DNA of 40,752 nt from Aestuariivita boseongensis (lineage in GTDB: Bacteria; Pseudomonadota; Alphaproteobacteria; Rhodobacterales; Rhodobacteraceae). Below, in pieces: positions 1 to 8,536 of this stretch (positions are counted from its first letter, which is position 1; every line of letters begins with the position of its first letter). The notes beneath the pieces were generated by a model, which ran no database searches, was not told where the DNA came from, and worked only from the letters and a program-made list of their open reading frames with translations. The stretch lies in NCBI RefSeq assembly GCF_001262635.1, contig NZ_JXYH01000030.1:1-40752 (forward strand), read 5' to 3'. A program made the position numbers and the translations under genes.

Positions 1-860
1 AGGTGATCGGATACGCGCAGGGCATGGCCGTTCAAATCGGTCAGGCCAGAGAGGCGGATCGCACCTTCGGCGCAGGCGACGCTCACGTGATCGGCCCCCA
101 CCTCCAGCAACGTGCCGGGGGCGCCCGCGCCTTCCTCTGACTTGGCCTGAGCCACGGCCAAGACCCCCGCGCCAATGTCGATCTTGGGCCGGGTCAACGG
201 GTTCCAGTATCCGCCGAACTCCATCGCGCGGTGAAGGCGCAGGAGGTCCACTGCGGGGCTGTTGAAATTCAGCCGTCCGGCGGCCACGGGTCGCCTGTTC
301 TTGCCGAAGTAACTGCGCTGGGTGAAATCCTGCGGGCTACGTTGCATCGTGCCGGAGGCGATCCGGGTGATCAGCCCTTCGAAGCTTTCCATCCCGGCGG
401 CATAGCATTTCGCATTGAGCGACAGCGCGGTGTCATCATCGTTGACCGGCACAGGTTGGGTGGCCACCAGATCGCCCTTGTCGATCCCCGCCTCCATCAG
501 GTGCCAGGAGACGCCATAGCTTGTCTCGCCGTTCAGCAGTGCCCAGACGGGCGCATTCAGACCGGCATAGGCGGGCAGGGGGCCATCGTGAAAATTCACC
601 GCGCCCTTACGGCCCAGCGCCAGAGTGTCTTCGGGGATCAGCTGCAGATTGGCGATGGAGAACAGCCAATCGGCACTGTGACCCGCGTTCAGATCGCCGG
701 GGCTGGCCAGCACGGTCACACCGGCGGCGCGCGCCCAATCGGCCACGTCCGGGTTGCGCGTGACCAGCGCGGTCAGCCGGTGACCGCGCTCCATCAGCAT
801 GTCAGAGCAGCTGATGGTCAGCGATTCATCCCCGATCACGATGGCGGAAAAGACGCTCAT
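1..860 (-). CDS. Formyltransferase-domain protein, probable NRPS start (3' end outside window)
   Basis: The gene starts with ATG at 860 and stays open to the window edge, so about 286 N-terminal residues are visible. Residues 1-170 resemble the methionyl-tRNA formyltransferase/GART catalytic fold: the segment NFHDGPLPAYAG near residues 89-100 matches the formyltransferase active-site loop (Asn89, His91), and an acidic GIDKGD stretch (127-130) fits the catalytic Asp. Residues about 190-286 look like a formyltransferase C-terminal domain. A housekeeping Fmt would carry the SLLP loop and is not normally sited after a PKS. The residue pattern recalls, from memory, the N-terminus of large NRPS proteins that also carry a luciferase-like monooxygenase (MupA/Atu3671 type). 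It overlaps the upstream glycosyltransferase by ATGA, so it is translationally coupled to it. The formyltransferase call is solid; the NRPS extension is inference because it lies outside the window. Confidence 0.8.
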   Translation of the reverse strand, partial: MSVFSAIVIGDESLTISCSDMLMERGHRLTALVTRNPDVADWARAAGVTVLASPGDLNAGHSADWLFSIANLQLIPEDTLALGRKGAVNFHDGPLPAYAGLNAPVWALLNGETSYGVSWHLMEAGIDKGDLVATQPVPVNDDDTALSLNAKCYAAGMESFEGLITRIASGTMQRSPQDFTQRSYFGKNRRPVAAGRLNFNSPAVDLLRLHRAMEFGGYWNPLTRPKIDIGAGVLAVAQAKSEEGAGAPGTLLEVGADHVSVACAEGAIRLSGLTDLNGHALRVSDH

Positions 861-1885
861 TTGCTGTCCTTTGCGAAACGATGGGAGGGCAGCCCCTGCG
901 AATAGGGTTTGGGAACGCGCGGGCGGCGGCCCGGCAGATTGGCGCGGATCGCATGGGTCACGAAATCGCGCAGGAAGCGGGGTGGTTCGCCCAAGGGTCG
1001 TGGAGAGATCACGCGCCGCGCGCGCCATAGAAGCCCGCCCGCGATCCGCGCAAGCGATGCGCCGATCAGATACACACGCCCGTGGTTTTTCAGGAAGTAA
1101 TGCCTGCGGCTGTCAAACCAGTAGCGCGGCGCGCGGGTCCAGGTTTTCATGCCGGTGGAGACCGATCCGATATGCACTGCAGTGCTTTGCGGGACAAACC
1201 ATGTCTCCCATCCCGCTTGCGCGCCGCGCAGGCAGAGGTCGGTTTCCTCGAAATAAAGGAAATAGGTTTCGTCAAAAAGCCCGATCTCATCCAGCATCCG
1301 GGACCGGATCATCAGCGACGCGCCCGCCACCCAATCGGCCTTGACCGGCACGTCGGTCGCCGCCATCGGCACCACGGCGTTTTTCAGCGCACGGGTGACA
1401 AGGCCCAGTTTGATCGAGGCTTCGAATTCCCCGGCGATCGAGGGGAAGCGGAAATGCGTGGTATGAGGCACATCATCGTCGCCGCGCACCTGACTTCCTG
1501 CAAAACCCACCTGCGGATGGGCCTGCATGAACTCCAGCAAAGTGCGGATCGCGCCGGGATCAACAAAGGCGTCGGAGTTCAACAGGTACACGTAATCCGG
1601 AGCCTGCCCGGTGCTGAGCCCCTGACGGATCGCGAAATTATTGCCCGCGCCGAAGCCGCCATTATGGCCCGACGCGATCACCCGCACCCGGCCCGATTTG
1701 GTCCAGCCACGCAATTGGGCGTTTTCCGCCAGATAATCGAAACTGCCATCCTGGCTGTCATTGTCGACGATCAGGATCTCGCCCGCGATGTCCTTCATCT
1801 CGCGCAGCGCGGCGGCGGCGGCCTTCAACGTCATCTCGGGCGTTTTGTAGTTCAGGATCACGGTCAGGAGGGTGGGCTCAGACAT
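857..1885 (-). CDS. Glycosyltransferase family 2 (rhamnosyltransferase-like)
   Basis: A 342-residue GT-A fold glycosyltransferase that should move a sugar from a nucleotide donor to an acceptor at the cytoplasmic face. The N-terminus carries the family 2 signature VILNYKTPEMT, followed by LIVDNDSQDGS and a DXD-like NSD in YVYLLNSDAFVD. The middle EETDLCLRGAQAGW matches the ED.D...R acceptor-side motif of WbbL-like rhamnosyltransferases. A GTG directly after the PKS stop is possible, but ATG at 1885 has GGAG six bases upstream (inside the end of the PKS gene) and is preferred. The gene sits between the PKS and the formyltransferase gene, with a 3-base gap to the first and a 4-base overlap with the second, so it is almost certainly in one operon and likely glycosylates the product or an intermediate. 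The sugar and acceptor cannot be told from sequence. Confidence 0.9.
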   Translation of the reverse strand: MSEPTLLTVILNYKTPEMTLKAAAAALREMKDIAGEILIVDNDSQDGSFDYLAENAQLRGWTKSGRVRVIASGHNGGFGAGNNFAIRQGLSTGQAPDYVYLLNSDAFVDPGAIRTLLEFMQAHPQVGFAGSQVRGDDDVPHTTHFRFPSIAGEFEASIKLGLVTRALKNAVVPMAATDVPVKADWVAGASLMIRSRMLDEIGLFDETYFLYFEETDLCLRGAQAGWETWFVPQSTAVHIGSVSTGMKTWTRAPRYWFDSRRHYFLKNHGRVYLIGASLARIAGGLLWRARRVISPRPLGEPPRFLRDFVTHAIRANLPGRRPRVPKPYSQGLPSHRFAKDSK

Positions 1886-1888
1886 CAC

Positions 1889-4800
1889 TTACTCCGCCGC
1901 CGTGATGGTTGCCGGTGCTGTGTGCGTTTGCTCGGTGCGGGCGATCTGATCGCGCAGTTTCGCACCCAGCACGCGGACATTGGGGGCCAGAACCATGCTA
2001 TCGTGATCGCCCGGCACTTCGATCACTGTCAGGTTCGGCGCAAAGCGTGTCCAGTCATTGTCATAGAGTACATATTCCCGTTCTGCGCTGACAAAACGTC
2101 CGCCCGAGACCTTCCAGTGCCGGTCCAGCGGCGGGCGGAACAGGATCAGATTGCCATCCCACGGGGTCACCTGATAGGCGCTGACGGCCTGACGGAAGGC
2201 CATTTCGATCTTGGTGTTGTTGAACTGCGCCCCGCCATCATCTGCCGCCTGTCCCTGGCGTTTGGCCAGCTCCCAGGCCAGACGGTTCGCCGCCCATTCG
2301 CGCAGATATCCCAGGCCCTTGCGGCGGAATTCCTGCAGTTTGATCAGCGCCTTGTCCTGACGGCTGAGCGCCGGGCGCACGGGTAGCGGCGTGTCGAGCA
2401 TGGCCAGCATTGCCACATCTTCCCCGGCCTGTTCCAGCTGCCGCGCGATCTCATAGGCGGTGATCCCGCCGCCTGAGAAGCCCGACAGCAGGTAGGGTCC
2501 GTGCGGTTGGACCTGCCGGATCTCGGCGATGTAATCGCGCGCCATCTCGGCAATATCGGTATGCGGCGCGTCGCCGCCGATCAGCCCTTTGGCCTGCAGG
2601 CCGAAAACCGGCCGATCCTGTCCTACCTGCAGCGCCAGCTGGCGCAGGTTCAGCACATTGCCGAACATACCCGCCACGATAAAGAGCGGCGTGCCCGTGT
2701 CGCGTTTATGAAGTGGCACCAGATGCGTGAAGCTGGGCGCGCTGGCGACGGCTTCAGCCGGGGCTTTTGGTTCGGTTGCATTCAGGTCGCGGCCTGTCGC
2801 CTCGGCAATGCGGGTGGCGATCTCAGAGATGGTGGGGGCTTCGAACAGAAGAGATATCGGGAAATCTGCGCCGAATTCGCGTTTGATCATTGCAAACAGC
2901 CGTACGGCGATCAGGGAATGGCCGCCCAGATCGAAGAAGCTGTCCTCCACGCCCACATCACCCAGACCCAGCAGTTTTTTCCAGAACCCTGCCAGCACCT
3001 CTTCCACCGTGTTGCGGGGGGCGACGAAATCGCTGGCCAGTTCGGGCCGCTCGAAGCTGGCGCCGTCTTCGGGTTGCGTGGAGTGGCTGCGCCCGGCCTC
3101 CTCGATCAGCGCGGGCAGGGGCAGGGAAGAGATCACCAGATCGGGTTTGCCCAGCGCCAGCGCGCGGTGCAGGGCCTCGGGCCCGTCTTCGGGGCGGATG
3201 CCCTGGCCGATATTGTGCAAAAGCCGCTCTTCATCCGGGGATAGCGGCGCGGTGGCGGTGCCTTCGTCGAACTGAATTTCCGCCTCGGTCAGGGGAGCGC
3301 TGGCGAAACCGGCCTCGCGCGCGATCTGCTGGATCACGAACCCTTCGATTTCGGCAATCACGTCGCCCTGTGCGTCAGACAGGGTAATGTCAAACTGCGC
3401 TTGCCCGTCTTCGCTGCTGCCTGTGCGCAGTCGGGCCCAACTGAGGATGTCGGCCGGCAGGGCGCGGTGGATCGCGATGCGGCCATAGCTGAGCGGCACC
3501 CAGAGATGCGCGCCGGAATACCCGGGGATCAGCTCCATCGCCCATCCGGTGGCCAGATCCAGCAGCGCTGGATGCATCATGAACCCCTGGGTCAGATCAT
3601 CGCGCGCAGCCTGCGGCAGGGAAAGGCGTGCCAGCCCTTCGCCATCCCCGAAGGCCATGGAGTGCAGCACATGCCAGCGTGGACCGAAGGCCAGATGCGC
3701 CTCTTGCGGGGAGCGGAGGCGGTTGCCCTCGGATCCGGTCACGGCCCGTGCACAGCGTTTTGCAATGGCGCGCGGATCAATATGTTGCCTGCCAGGCGTG
3801 TTTTGCAAGGCTGCAAGGCTGGCCTGGGCATTCAGCGCCTTACCGCTGTGTCCGCCAAAGGTGGCGTCACTGCGGATGCTGAGCGTGCCATCGTCTTCCA
3901 GGGTCACGTCGATCCGGCGCGGCTGGCTGGCGGCCATGATCGGGCGGATGAAATACAGGTCGCGGATCTCGAACGGGCGGTCGATGCCGTGAAGCCGCGC
4001 GGCTTGGGCGGCGAGTTCGATGTACCCCGTGCCGGGCAGCACCGCGTGACCGCCGGTGGTGCGGTGTTCGTCAAAGATCCAGTGATCGGGGGCAAGGGAG
4101 GCGTGATACCGGGTCTCGCCCCTGTCGCTGCTGCGCTCGGAAATCAGCGCGGATGTGACCGGAATGCGCGGTGCGGTGTCCGCGCCCACGCGGCGCGACA
4201 TGGCATCGGCGGCCATGCCCACATCGGCCCAGACGCCCCAGTTGACGGCAAAGACGCGGGTTTTGCCGCCTGTCCGCGCGCGCGCAAAGGCGTTCAGATA
4301 GGCATTGGCCGCGACGTAGTCGACCTGGCCCGCAGGCTGTGTCGCGGTGGAGGAAGACGAAAACAGCACCAGAAGATCCAGCGCGCCATCGGGGAAAAGC
4401 TGATCAAGCACCCGCAGACCGTGAATCTTGGGGGTAAAGACCGCCTCGATGCTGGATGCATCCTTGGTCAGCATCGGTGCGTCGTTGATATGGCCTGCGG
4501 CGTGCAACACGCCATTGATGCGGCCAAACCGCGCCGTCGCGTCATCCACCACGCGGCGCATGTCGTCGATATTGGCGACATCACCCGCCATCGCGATGAC
4601 CTGACCGCCCAGCCCGTCCAGCTTGCCCAGCGCGCCGGGGCTCGGGGTGCGGCCCAGCAGGATGACATTGGCGTTGTAGCGGGTCAGCAGGTCGGCGGCC
4701 AGCGTCTGGCCGATCCCGCCGAATCCGCCGGTGATCAGATAGGTGCCGCCTTTCGTGAAGGGCGCGGCCCCGGCCCGTTCCAACGGGGCGGGCACGTAGC

Positions 4801-7800
4801 GCGCCTCGTACCGTTTGCCCGCGCGCAGGGCTGCGGTGAGGTTGGCGGGCTCGGCCAGCAGCTCTTCCAGCAGGGCCTCGGTCAACCCGTCTGGCGCCGG
4901 GTCGGGTTTCCGGACAAACCGTCCCTTGGGCGCTGGGGCTTCGGGCAGCGTGATATCCAGACTCGACACAGTAAGGCCGGGAAATTCGCGCGGTGCCACG
5001 CCTGCGGGTCCAGCGATCAGGGCCTTTTCAGGGTATGGCAGCGGTTCTGACGCGACTTGCGCGGCCCCGGTTGTGAACACGGTGACATGCCGCCCTTCGA
5101 TCCCCGCATCGCACATCGCCTGCATCAGATGCAGCAAGCTGTAAAACCCGTGCTGGATGTTGCGGTCAAAGAAGCTGGAGCCCGGCCTGTGGGTTTCGCT
5201 TGCGGTGATCAGCCAGCCATGGGCGATCCGGTCGGGCAGCAGGTCTTGCGCTGCCAGCGCGTCGAACAGCGCGTCATACCCGGCGCGGCCTTCTTCCGGG
5301 GCCAAGGTGAAGCCATCGCCCATTTGCGCGAAACTGTCGCCCGATGTTACGGTGATCACCCGATGCCCGGCGTCGCGCAGACGGGTTAGGGCGGGCGAAA
5401 GGAGGCCTGCGTCATCCGTGAAGGCCAGCCATGTCTGTGCCGCTGTGGCCGACAGGTCGCCCGTCAGATCCACGTCACAAGTGGCGTAGGCCGGCCGCCA
5501 TGCAATGCCATAGCCCCAATCGGTCATATCCTCCTGGCGCATCAGCGCCGTCGCCTCGTCTGACGCCGCCTTGCCCGGTTCGATGAAATAACGGCTGCGC
5601 TGGAAGGCATAGCCCGGCAAGGGCACGCGGTTGCGCCGCGCGTCGCCCCAGATCTGGGACCAGTCGGCCTCGATCCCGCTGGCCCACAGACGGCCGATGG
5701 TGGTCAGGAACCACAGGTCATCGGCCACGTCCTGATCGGGATGGCGCAGGCTTGGCAGGGCCTGTCCCGGCTTCACGGCCGGTGCCATCTGCGCCAGGGA
5801 GCTGAGGGCGCGCCCGGGACCCACTTCCAGAAAGACACGTGGTGCGCCTGCGGAGAGCGTCTCGATCCCTTTGGCGAACAGGACCGTATTGCGCAATTGC
5901 CCGACCCAATAGTCCGGATCGATCGCCTCGCTTGCAGAAATAAGCTGGCCCGTGCGGTTCGAGATGAACGGGATCTGCGGTTCCTTCAGCTCGATCCCCT
6001 GCAGGAAGGCGCTGAAGTCGGGCAGGATGTCGTCAAGCATGCGCGAATGGGCGGCGATGTCGATCTGCACCCGGTTGTGTTCGACCCCGCGCCCGGTCAG
6101 ATCGGCGGAAAGACGATCCAGCGCCGCCTGCGGCCCGGACACGGCGCACAGCCCCGGCGCGTTCACGCTTGCGATGTCCAGATCGGCCCCGATCAGTGGG
6201 CGCAAGTCGTCTTCGGACAACGAAACGCTGAGCATGCCGCCCTTGGGCACCGTATCAAACAGCCTCCCGCGCAGCAGAACCAGGTCGATGCAATCCTCAA
6301 ACCGGATCACGCCCGCGACGCAGGCAGCCGTGTTTTCCCCCATGGAATGGCCGATCAGGGCGGCAGGCTTCACCCCCCAGCTGAGCCAGAGTTGCGCCAG
6401 CGCATATTCCACGATCATGATCAGCGGCAATTGCACCGACGGTTTCTGCAGCGCCTGTGCGGCCGCTTCCGCCTGATCCGGTTCCGGCAGCCACAGCGCG
6501 CGGATGTCATACTCAAGCTGGCTTTGCAGATGGTCCAGCCCCCTGTCCATCCATTCCGCGAAGACCGGTTCGGTCTCGTAGAGGTCTTGGGCCATGTTGG
6601 GGTATTGTGCGCCACCGCCGGGGAACATGAAGACGGTCTCGGGTCTGTCGCCCAGCCGGTCATGGGTGAACACGCGGGTCGGTTCGCCGCTTTCCAGAAG
6701 GCGGGCGGCTTCCTCATGGGTTTCGGCTACGACCACGCGGCGCTTTTCAAAAGCGCGGCGGCCTTCCTTGAGGGTGAAGGCCACATCGGCCAGATCCTGT
6801 TCGGGATGGCTGCGCAGATGGGCGGCCAGATTGGCGGCATTGGCCTCAAGCGCGGCCTTGCTGCGGGCCGAAACGGTCAGGATGTGAAAGGGCCAGTCGC
6901 TTTCGTCGGAAGCGGGGCGGGCAGGGGCTTCTTCCAGAATGACATGGGCGTTAGTGCCACCCACGCCCAGGGCATTGACGGCGGCGCGGCGGGGGGTGGG
7001 GCCGGCGGGCCAGTCGCTTAACCGGTCATTGACGCGGAAGGGGCTTGTGTCGAAATCAATCGCGGGGTTCGGCGCTTCATAGCCCAGCGAGGGCGGGATC
7101 TGGCGGTTTTGCAAAGCCAGGCTGGTCTTGATCAACCCTGCAACGCCTGCCGCCGTATCCAGATGGCCGATATTGGTTTTGACCGAGCCAATTTTGCAAA
7201 ACCCTTGGGCAGAGGTTTCCTGCCGATAGGCTTGGGTCAGGGCCGAAACCTCGATCGGATCGCCCAGATAGGTTCCGGTGCCGTGGCATTCGACATAGCC
7301 GATGCTGTCTGCCGGAACATGCGCGGCATCCAGCGCAGCGCGGACTGCCTTGGCCTGCCCGTCAACGGATGGGGCCAGGTAACCGGCCTTGCCGGCGCCG
7401 TCGTTATTTACCGCGCTGCCTTTCAAAACGGCGTGGATGTGGTCGCCATCTTCCAGTGCATCGCGCAAACGGCGCAAAACCACCACGCCCGCGCCCGAGC
7501 CGAACACGGTCCCTTGCGCCCGGTGATCGAAAGCATGGCAATGTCCGTCGGGGGACAGGATCTCGTTCTCGCGATACGGATACCCGCGGTTTTGCGGCAA
7601 TTCGATCGTCACGCCGCCCGCCAGCGCCATGTCGCAATCGCCGTCGCGCAAAGCCTTGGCCGCATAATGCACCGCCACAAGGGACGTGCTGCAGGCCGTT
7701 TGCAGGTTCACCGACGGGCCTTTCAGGTCAAAGACATGGCTGACCCGCGTGCAGAGGAAATCCTTGTCATTGCCGGTATGGCGCAGCAGGAACATGCCTA

Positions 7801-8242
7801 CATCGCGCACCAGATCGGGGTTTGAGCAGATGTTGAAATAGAAATAACTGCCCATCCCGCAGCCTGCATACACACCGATATCGCCGCCGAAGCCTTCCGG
7901 CATATGGCCCGCGTTTTCCATCGCTGCCCATGACACTTCGAGGAATTTGCGATGCTGCGGATCGAGGATTGCGGCCTCTTTCGGAGAAAAACCGAAAAAC
8001 TCCGCGTCGAACATGTCGAACCCGTCCATGGGCGCTGCGGCGGGAACATAGTTTTTCCGGCCGATCACATCGGCACGTTCACCGGCGGCCAGCAGGGTCT
8101 TTTCGTCCAGCACACGGATGGATTCCACGCCGTCACGCAGATTCTCCCAAAAAGTCCGAATGTCTTCGGCCCCCGGCAGATGGGCGGCCATGCCGACGAT
8201 TGCGATGTCGTCATCATGGATGGGCGAGTGTGTGGCGTGCAT
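1889..8242 (-). CDS. Type I polyketide synthase, KS-AT-KR-DH-ACP-TE
   Basis: A 2117-residue single-module PKS. Domains in order: ketosynthase (about 10-435; TACSTS with Cys184, HGTGT with His320, NIGH with His360); acyltransferase (535-830; GHSMGE with Ser633; AAHS at 730-733 where HAFH or YASH is usual, so extender choice is uncertain); a linker/structural KR-like region (905-1150); ketoreductase (1165-1350; TGGFGGIG, Tyr1309 in YVAAN); dehydratase (1375-1640; His1393, Asp1562); carrier protein (1735-1810; LGGHSL, Ser1776); thioesterase (1850-2100; GFSGGG with Ser1923, Asp1950, His2080). KR before DH is the reverse of the common order, and a KR-tail-like segment (about 1680-1715, PEDG...LHRAL...LVISSLPLPAL) follows the DH. 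The terminal TE implies product release by this protein. A weak Shine-Dalgarno (GAAAG) precedes ATG 8242. Two glycosyltransferases and a formyltransferase gene surround it. The product is unknown. Confidence 0.95.
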   Translation of the reverse strand: MHATHSPIHDDDIAIVGMAAHLPGAEDIRTFWENLRDGVESIRVLDEKTLLAAGERADVIGRKNYVPAAAPMDGFDMFDAEFFGFSPKEAAILDPQHRKFLEVSWAAMENAGHMPEGFGGDIGVYAGCGMGSYFYFNICSNPDLVRDVGMFLLRHTGNDKDFLCTRVSHVFDLKGPSVNLQTACSTSLVAVHYAAKALRDGDCDMALAGGVTIELPQNRGYPYRENEILSPDGHCHAFDHRAQGTVFGSGAGVVVLRRLRDALEDGDHIHAVLKGSAVNNDGAGKAGYLAPSVDGQAKAVRAALDAAHVPADSIGYVECHGTGTYLGDPIEVSALTQAYRQETSAQGFCKIGSVKTNIGHLDTAAGVAGLIKTSLALQNRQIPPSLGYEAPNPAIDFDTSPFRVNDRLSDWPAGPTPRRAAVNALGVGGTNAHVILEEAPARPASDESDWPFHILTVSARSKAALEANAANLAAHLRSHPEQDLADVAFTLKEGRRAFEKRRVVVAETHEEAARLLESGEPTRVFTHDRLGDRPETVFMFPGGGAQYPNMAQDLYETEPVFAEWMDRGLDHLQSQLEYDIRALWLPEPDQAEAAAQALQKPSVQLPLIMIVEYALAQLWLSWGVKPAALIGHSMGENTAACVAGVIRFEDCIDLVLLRGRLFDTVPKGGMLSVSLSEDDLRPLIGADLDIASVNAPGLCAVSGPQAALDRLSADLTGRGVEHNRVQIDIAAHSRMLDDILPDFSAFLQGIELKEPQIPFISNRTGQLISASEAIDPDYWVGQLRNTVLFAKGIETLSAGAPRVFLEVGPGRALSSLAQMAPAVKPGQALPSLRHPDQDVADDLWFLTTIGRLWASGIEADWSQIWGDARRNRVPLPGYAFQRSRYFIEPGKAASDEATALMRQEDMTDWGYGIAWRPAYATCDVDLTGDLSATAAQTWLAFTDDAGLLSPALTRLRDAGHRVITVTSGDSFAQMGDGFTLAPEEGRAGYDALFDALAAQDLLPDRIAHGWLITASETHRPGSSFFDRNIQHGFYSLLHLMQAMCDAGIEGRHVTVFTTGAAQVASEPLPYPEKALIAGPAGVAPREFPGLTVSSLDITLPEAPAPKGRFVRKPDPAPDGLTEALLEELLAEPANLTAALRAGKRYEARYVPAPLERAGAAPFTKGGTYLITGGFGGIGQTLAADLLTRYNANVILLGRTPSPGALGKLDGLGGQVIAMAGDVANIDDMRRVVDDATARFGRINGVLHAAGHINDAPMLTKDASSIEAVFTPKIHGLRVLDQLFPDGALDLLVLFSSSSTATQPAGQVDYVAANAYLNAFARARTGGKTRVFAVNWGVWADVGMAADAMSRRVGADTAPRIPVTSALISERSSDRGETRYHASLAPDHWIFDEHRTTGGHAVLPGTGYIELAAQAARLHGIDRPFEIRDLYFIRPIMAASQPRRIDVTLEDDGTLSIRSDATFGGHSGKALNAQASLAALQNTPGRQHIDPRAIAKRCARAVTGSEGNRLRSPQEAHLAFGPRWHVLHSMAFGDGEGLARLSLPQAARDDLTQGFMMHPALLDLATGWAMELIPGYSGAHLWVPLSYGRIAIHRALPADILSWARLRTGSSEDGQAQFDITLSDAQGDVIAEIEGFVIQQIAREAGFASAPLTEAEIQFDEGTATAPLSPDEERLLHNIGQGIRPEDGPEALHRALALGKPDLVISSLPLPALIEEAGRSHSTQPEDGASFERPELASDFVAPRNTVEEVLAGFWKKLLGLGDVGVEDSFFDLGGHSLIAVRLFAMIKREFGADFPISLLFEAPTISEIATRIAEATGRDLNATEPKAPAEAVASAPSFTHLVPLHKRDTGTPLFIVAGMFGNVLNLRQLALQVGQDRPVFGLQAKGLIGGDAPHTDIAEMARDYIAEIRQVQPHGPYLLSGFSGGGITAYEIARQLEQAGEDVAMLAMLDTPLPVRPALSRQDKALIKLQEFRRKGLGYLREWAANRLAWELAKRQGQAADDGGAQFNNTKIEMAFRQAVSAYQVTPWDGNLILFRPPLDRHWKVSGGRFVSAEREYVLYDNDWTRFAPNLTVIEVPGDHDSMVLAPNVRVLGAKLRDQIARTEQTHTAPATITAAE

Positions 8243-8536
8243 TATGGCGCTTTCGGTTACTCGTTGACGTTTGCCCGTGATCCAGAGCCTGGATCACGGG
8301 CGCAACCGGTACTCATACATATCGCCACCACCATCTTTCCTGATACGCCCCCCGCGCCCAAACTTCATGGTCAGATCAGACCTTTTGTAAGGCATTTTTG
8401 TGGAATGGTGACACAGAGATATCAATCATTCTGCGAATGGTGGCATTGTTCTGCAATAAGAAACGGGAATTTTGTGCATCGGCAAAGCTTCGCTGAAAAC
8501 CGGGCTGGAATGGGGCATTCTGAGGACCACGCGGTT
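8243..8536 (-). promoter_or_regulatory. Upstream region of the PKS operon
   Basis: This 294-base gap between the membrane-protein stop and the PKS start is visibly more A+T-rich than the genes on either side, as expected of a promoter region. It holds the strong hairpin at 8273-8301, a near-palindrome centred on GATC at 8369-8382 (GGTC...GACC), and two short palindromes made of the same CATTC/GAATG arms at 8427-8439 and 8508-8520. I could not settle on one sigma-70 promoter. The gap and its symmetric sites suggest the PKS operon has its own regulated promoter rather than read-through from the membrane-protein gene. The exact operator and regulator are unknown. Confidence 0.5.
8273..8301. repeat. 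Perfect 11-bp inverted repeat in PKS leader
   Basis: GCCCGTGATCC at 8273-8283 is followed after seven bases by its exact reverse complement at 8291-8301. It lies 31-59 bases upstream of the PKS start codon. There is no T-run on either strand, so it is not a standard intrinsic terminator. It could be a dyad operator or a structured mRNA leader. Confidence 0.7.

Noticed and set aside
231-905. Plus-strand open frame at the left edge
   Set aside because: It is the antisense of the formyltransferase gene, whose minus-strand translation carries clear catalytic motifs.
8305-8316. The 12-mer ACCGGTACTCAT also occurs at 39846-39857, upstream of pxpA
   Set aside because: Exact 12-base repeats are expected by chance in a 40-kb window, and the two copies have opposite orientation relative to their genes.
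8442-8456. Sigma-54-like TGGCAT...TGCA box
   Set aside because: The GG-to-GC distance is one base short and the site points away from the PKS gene.
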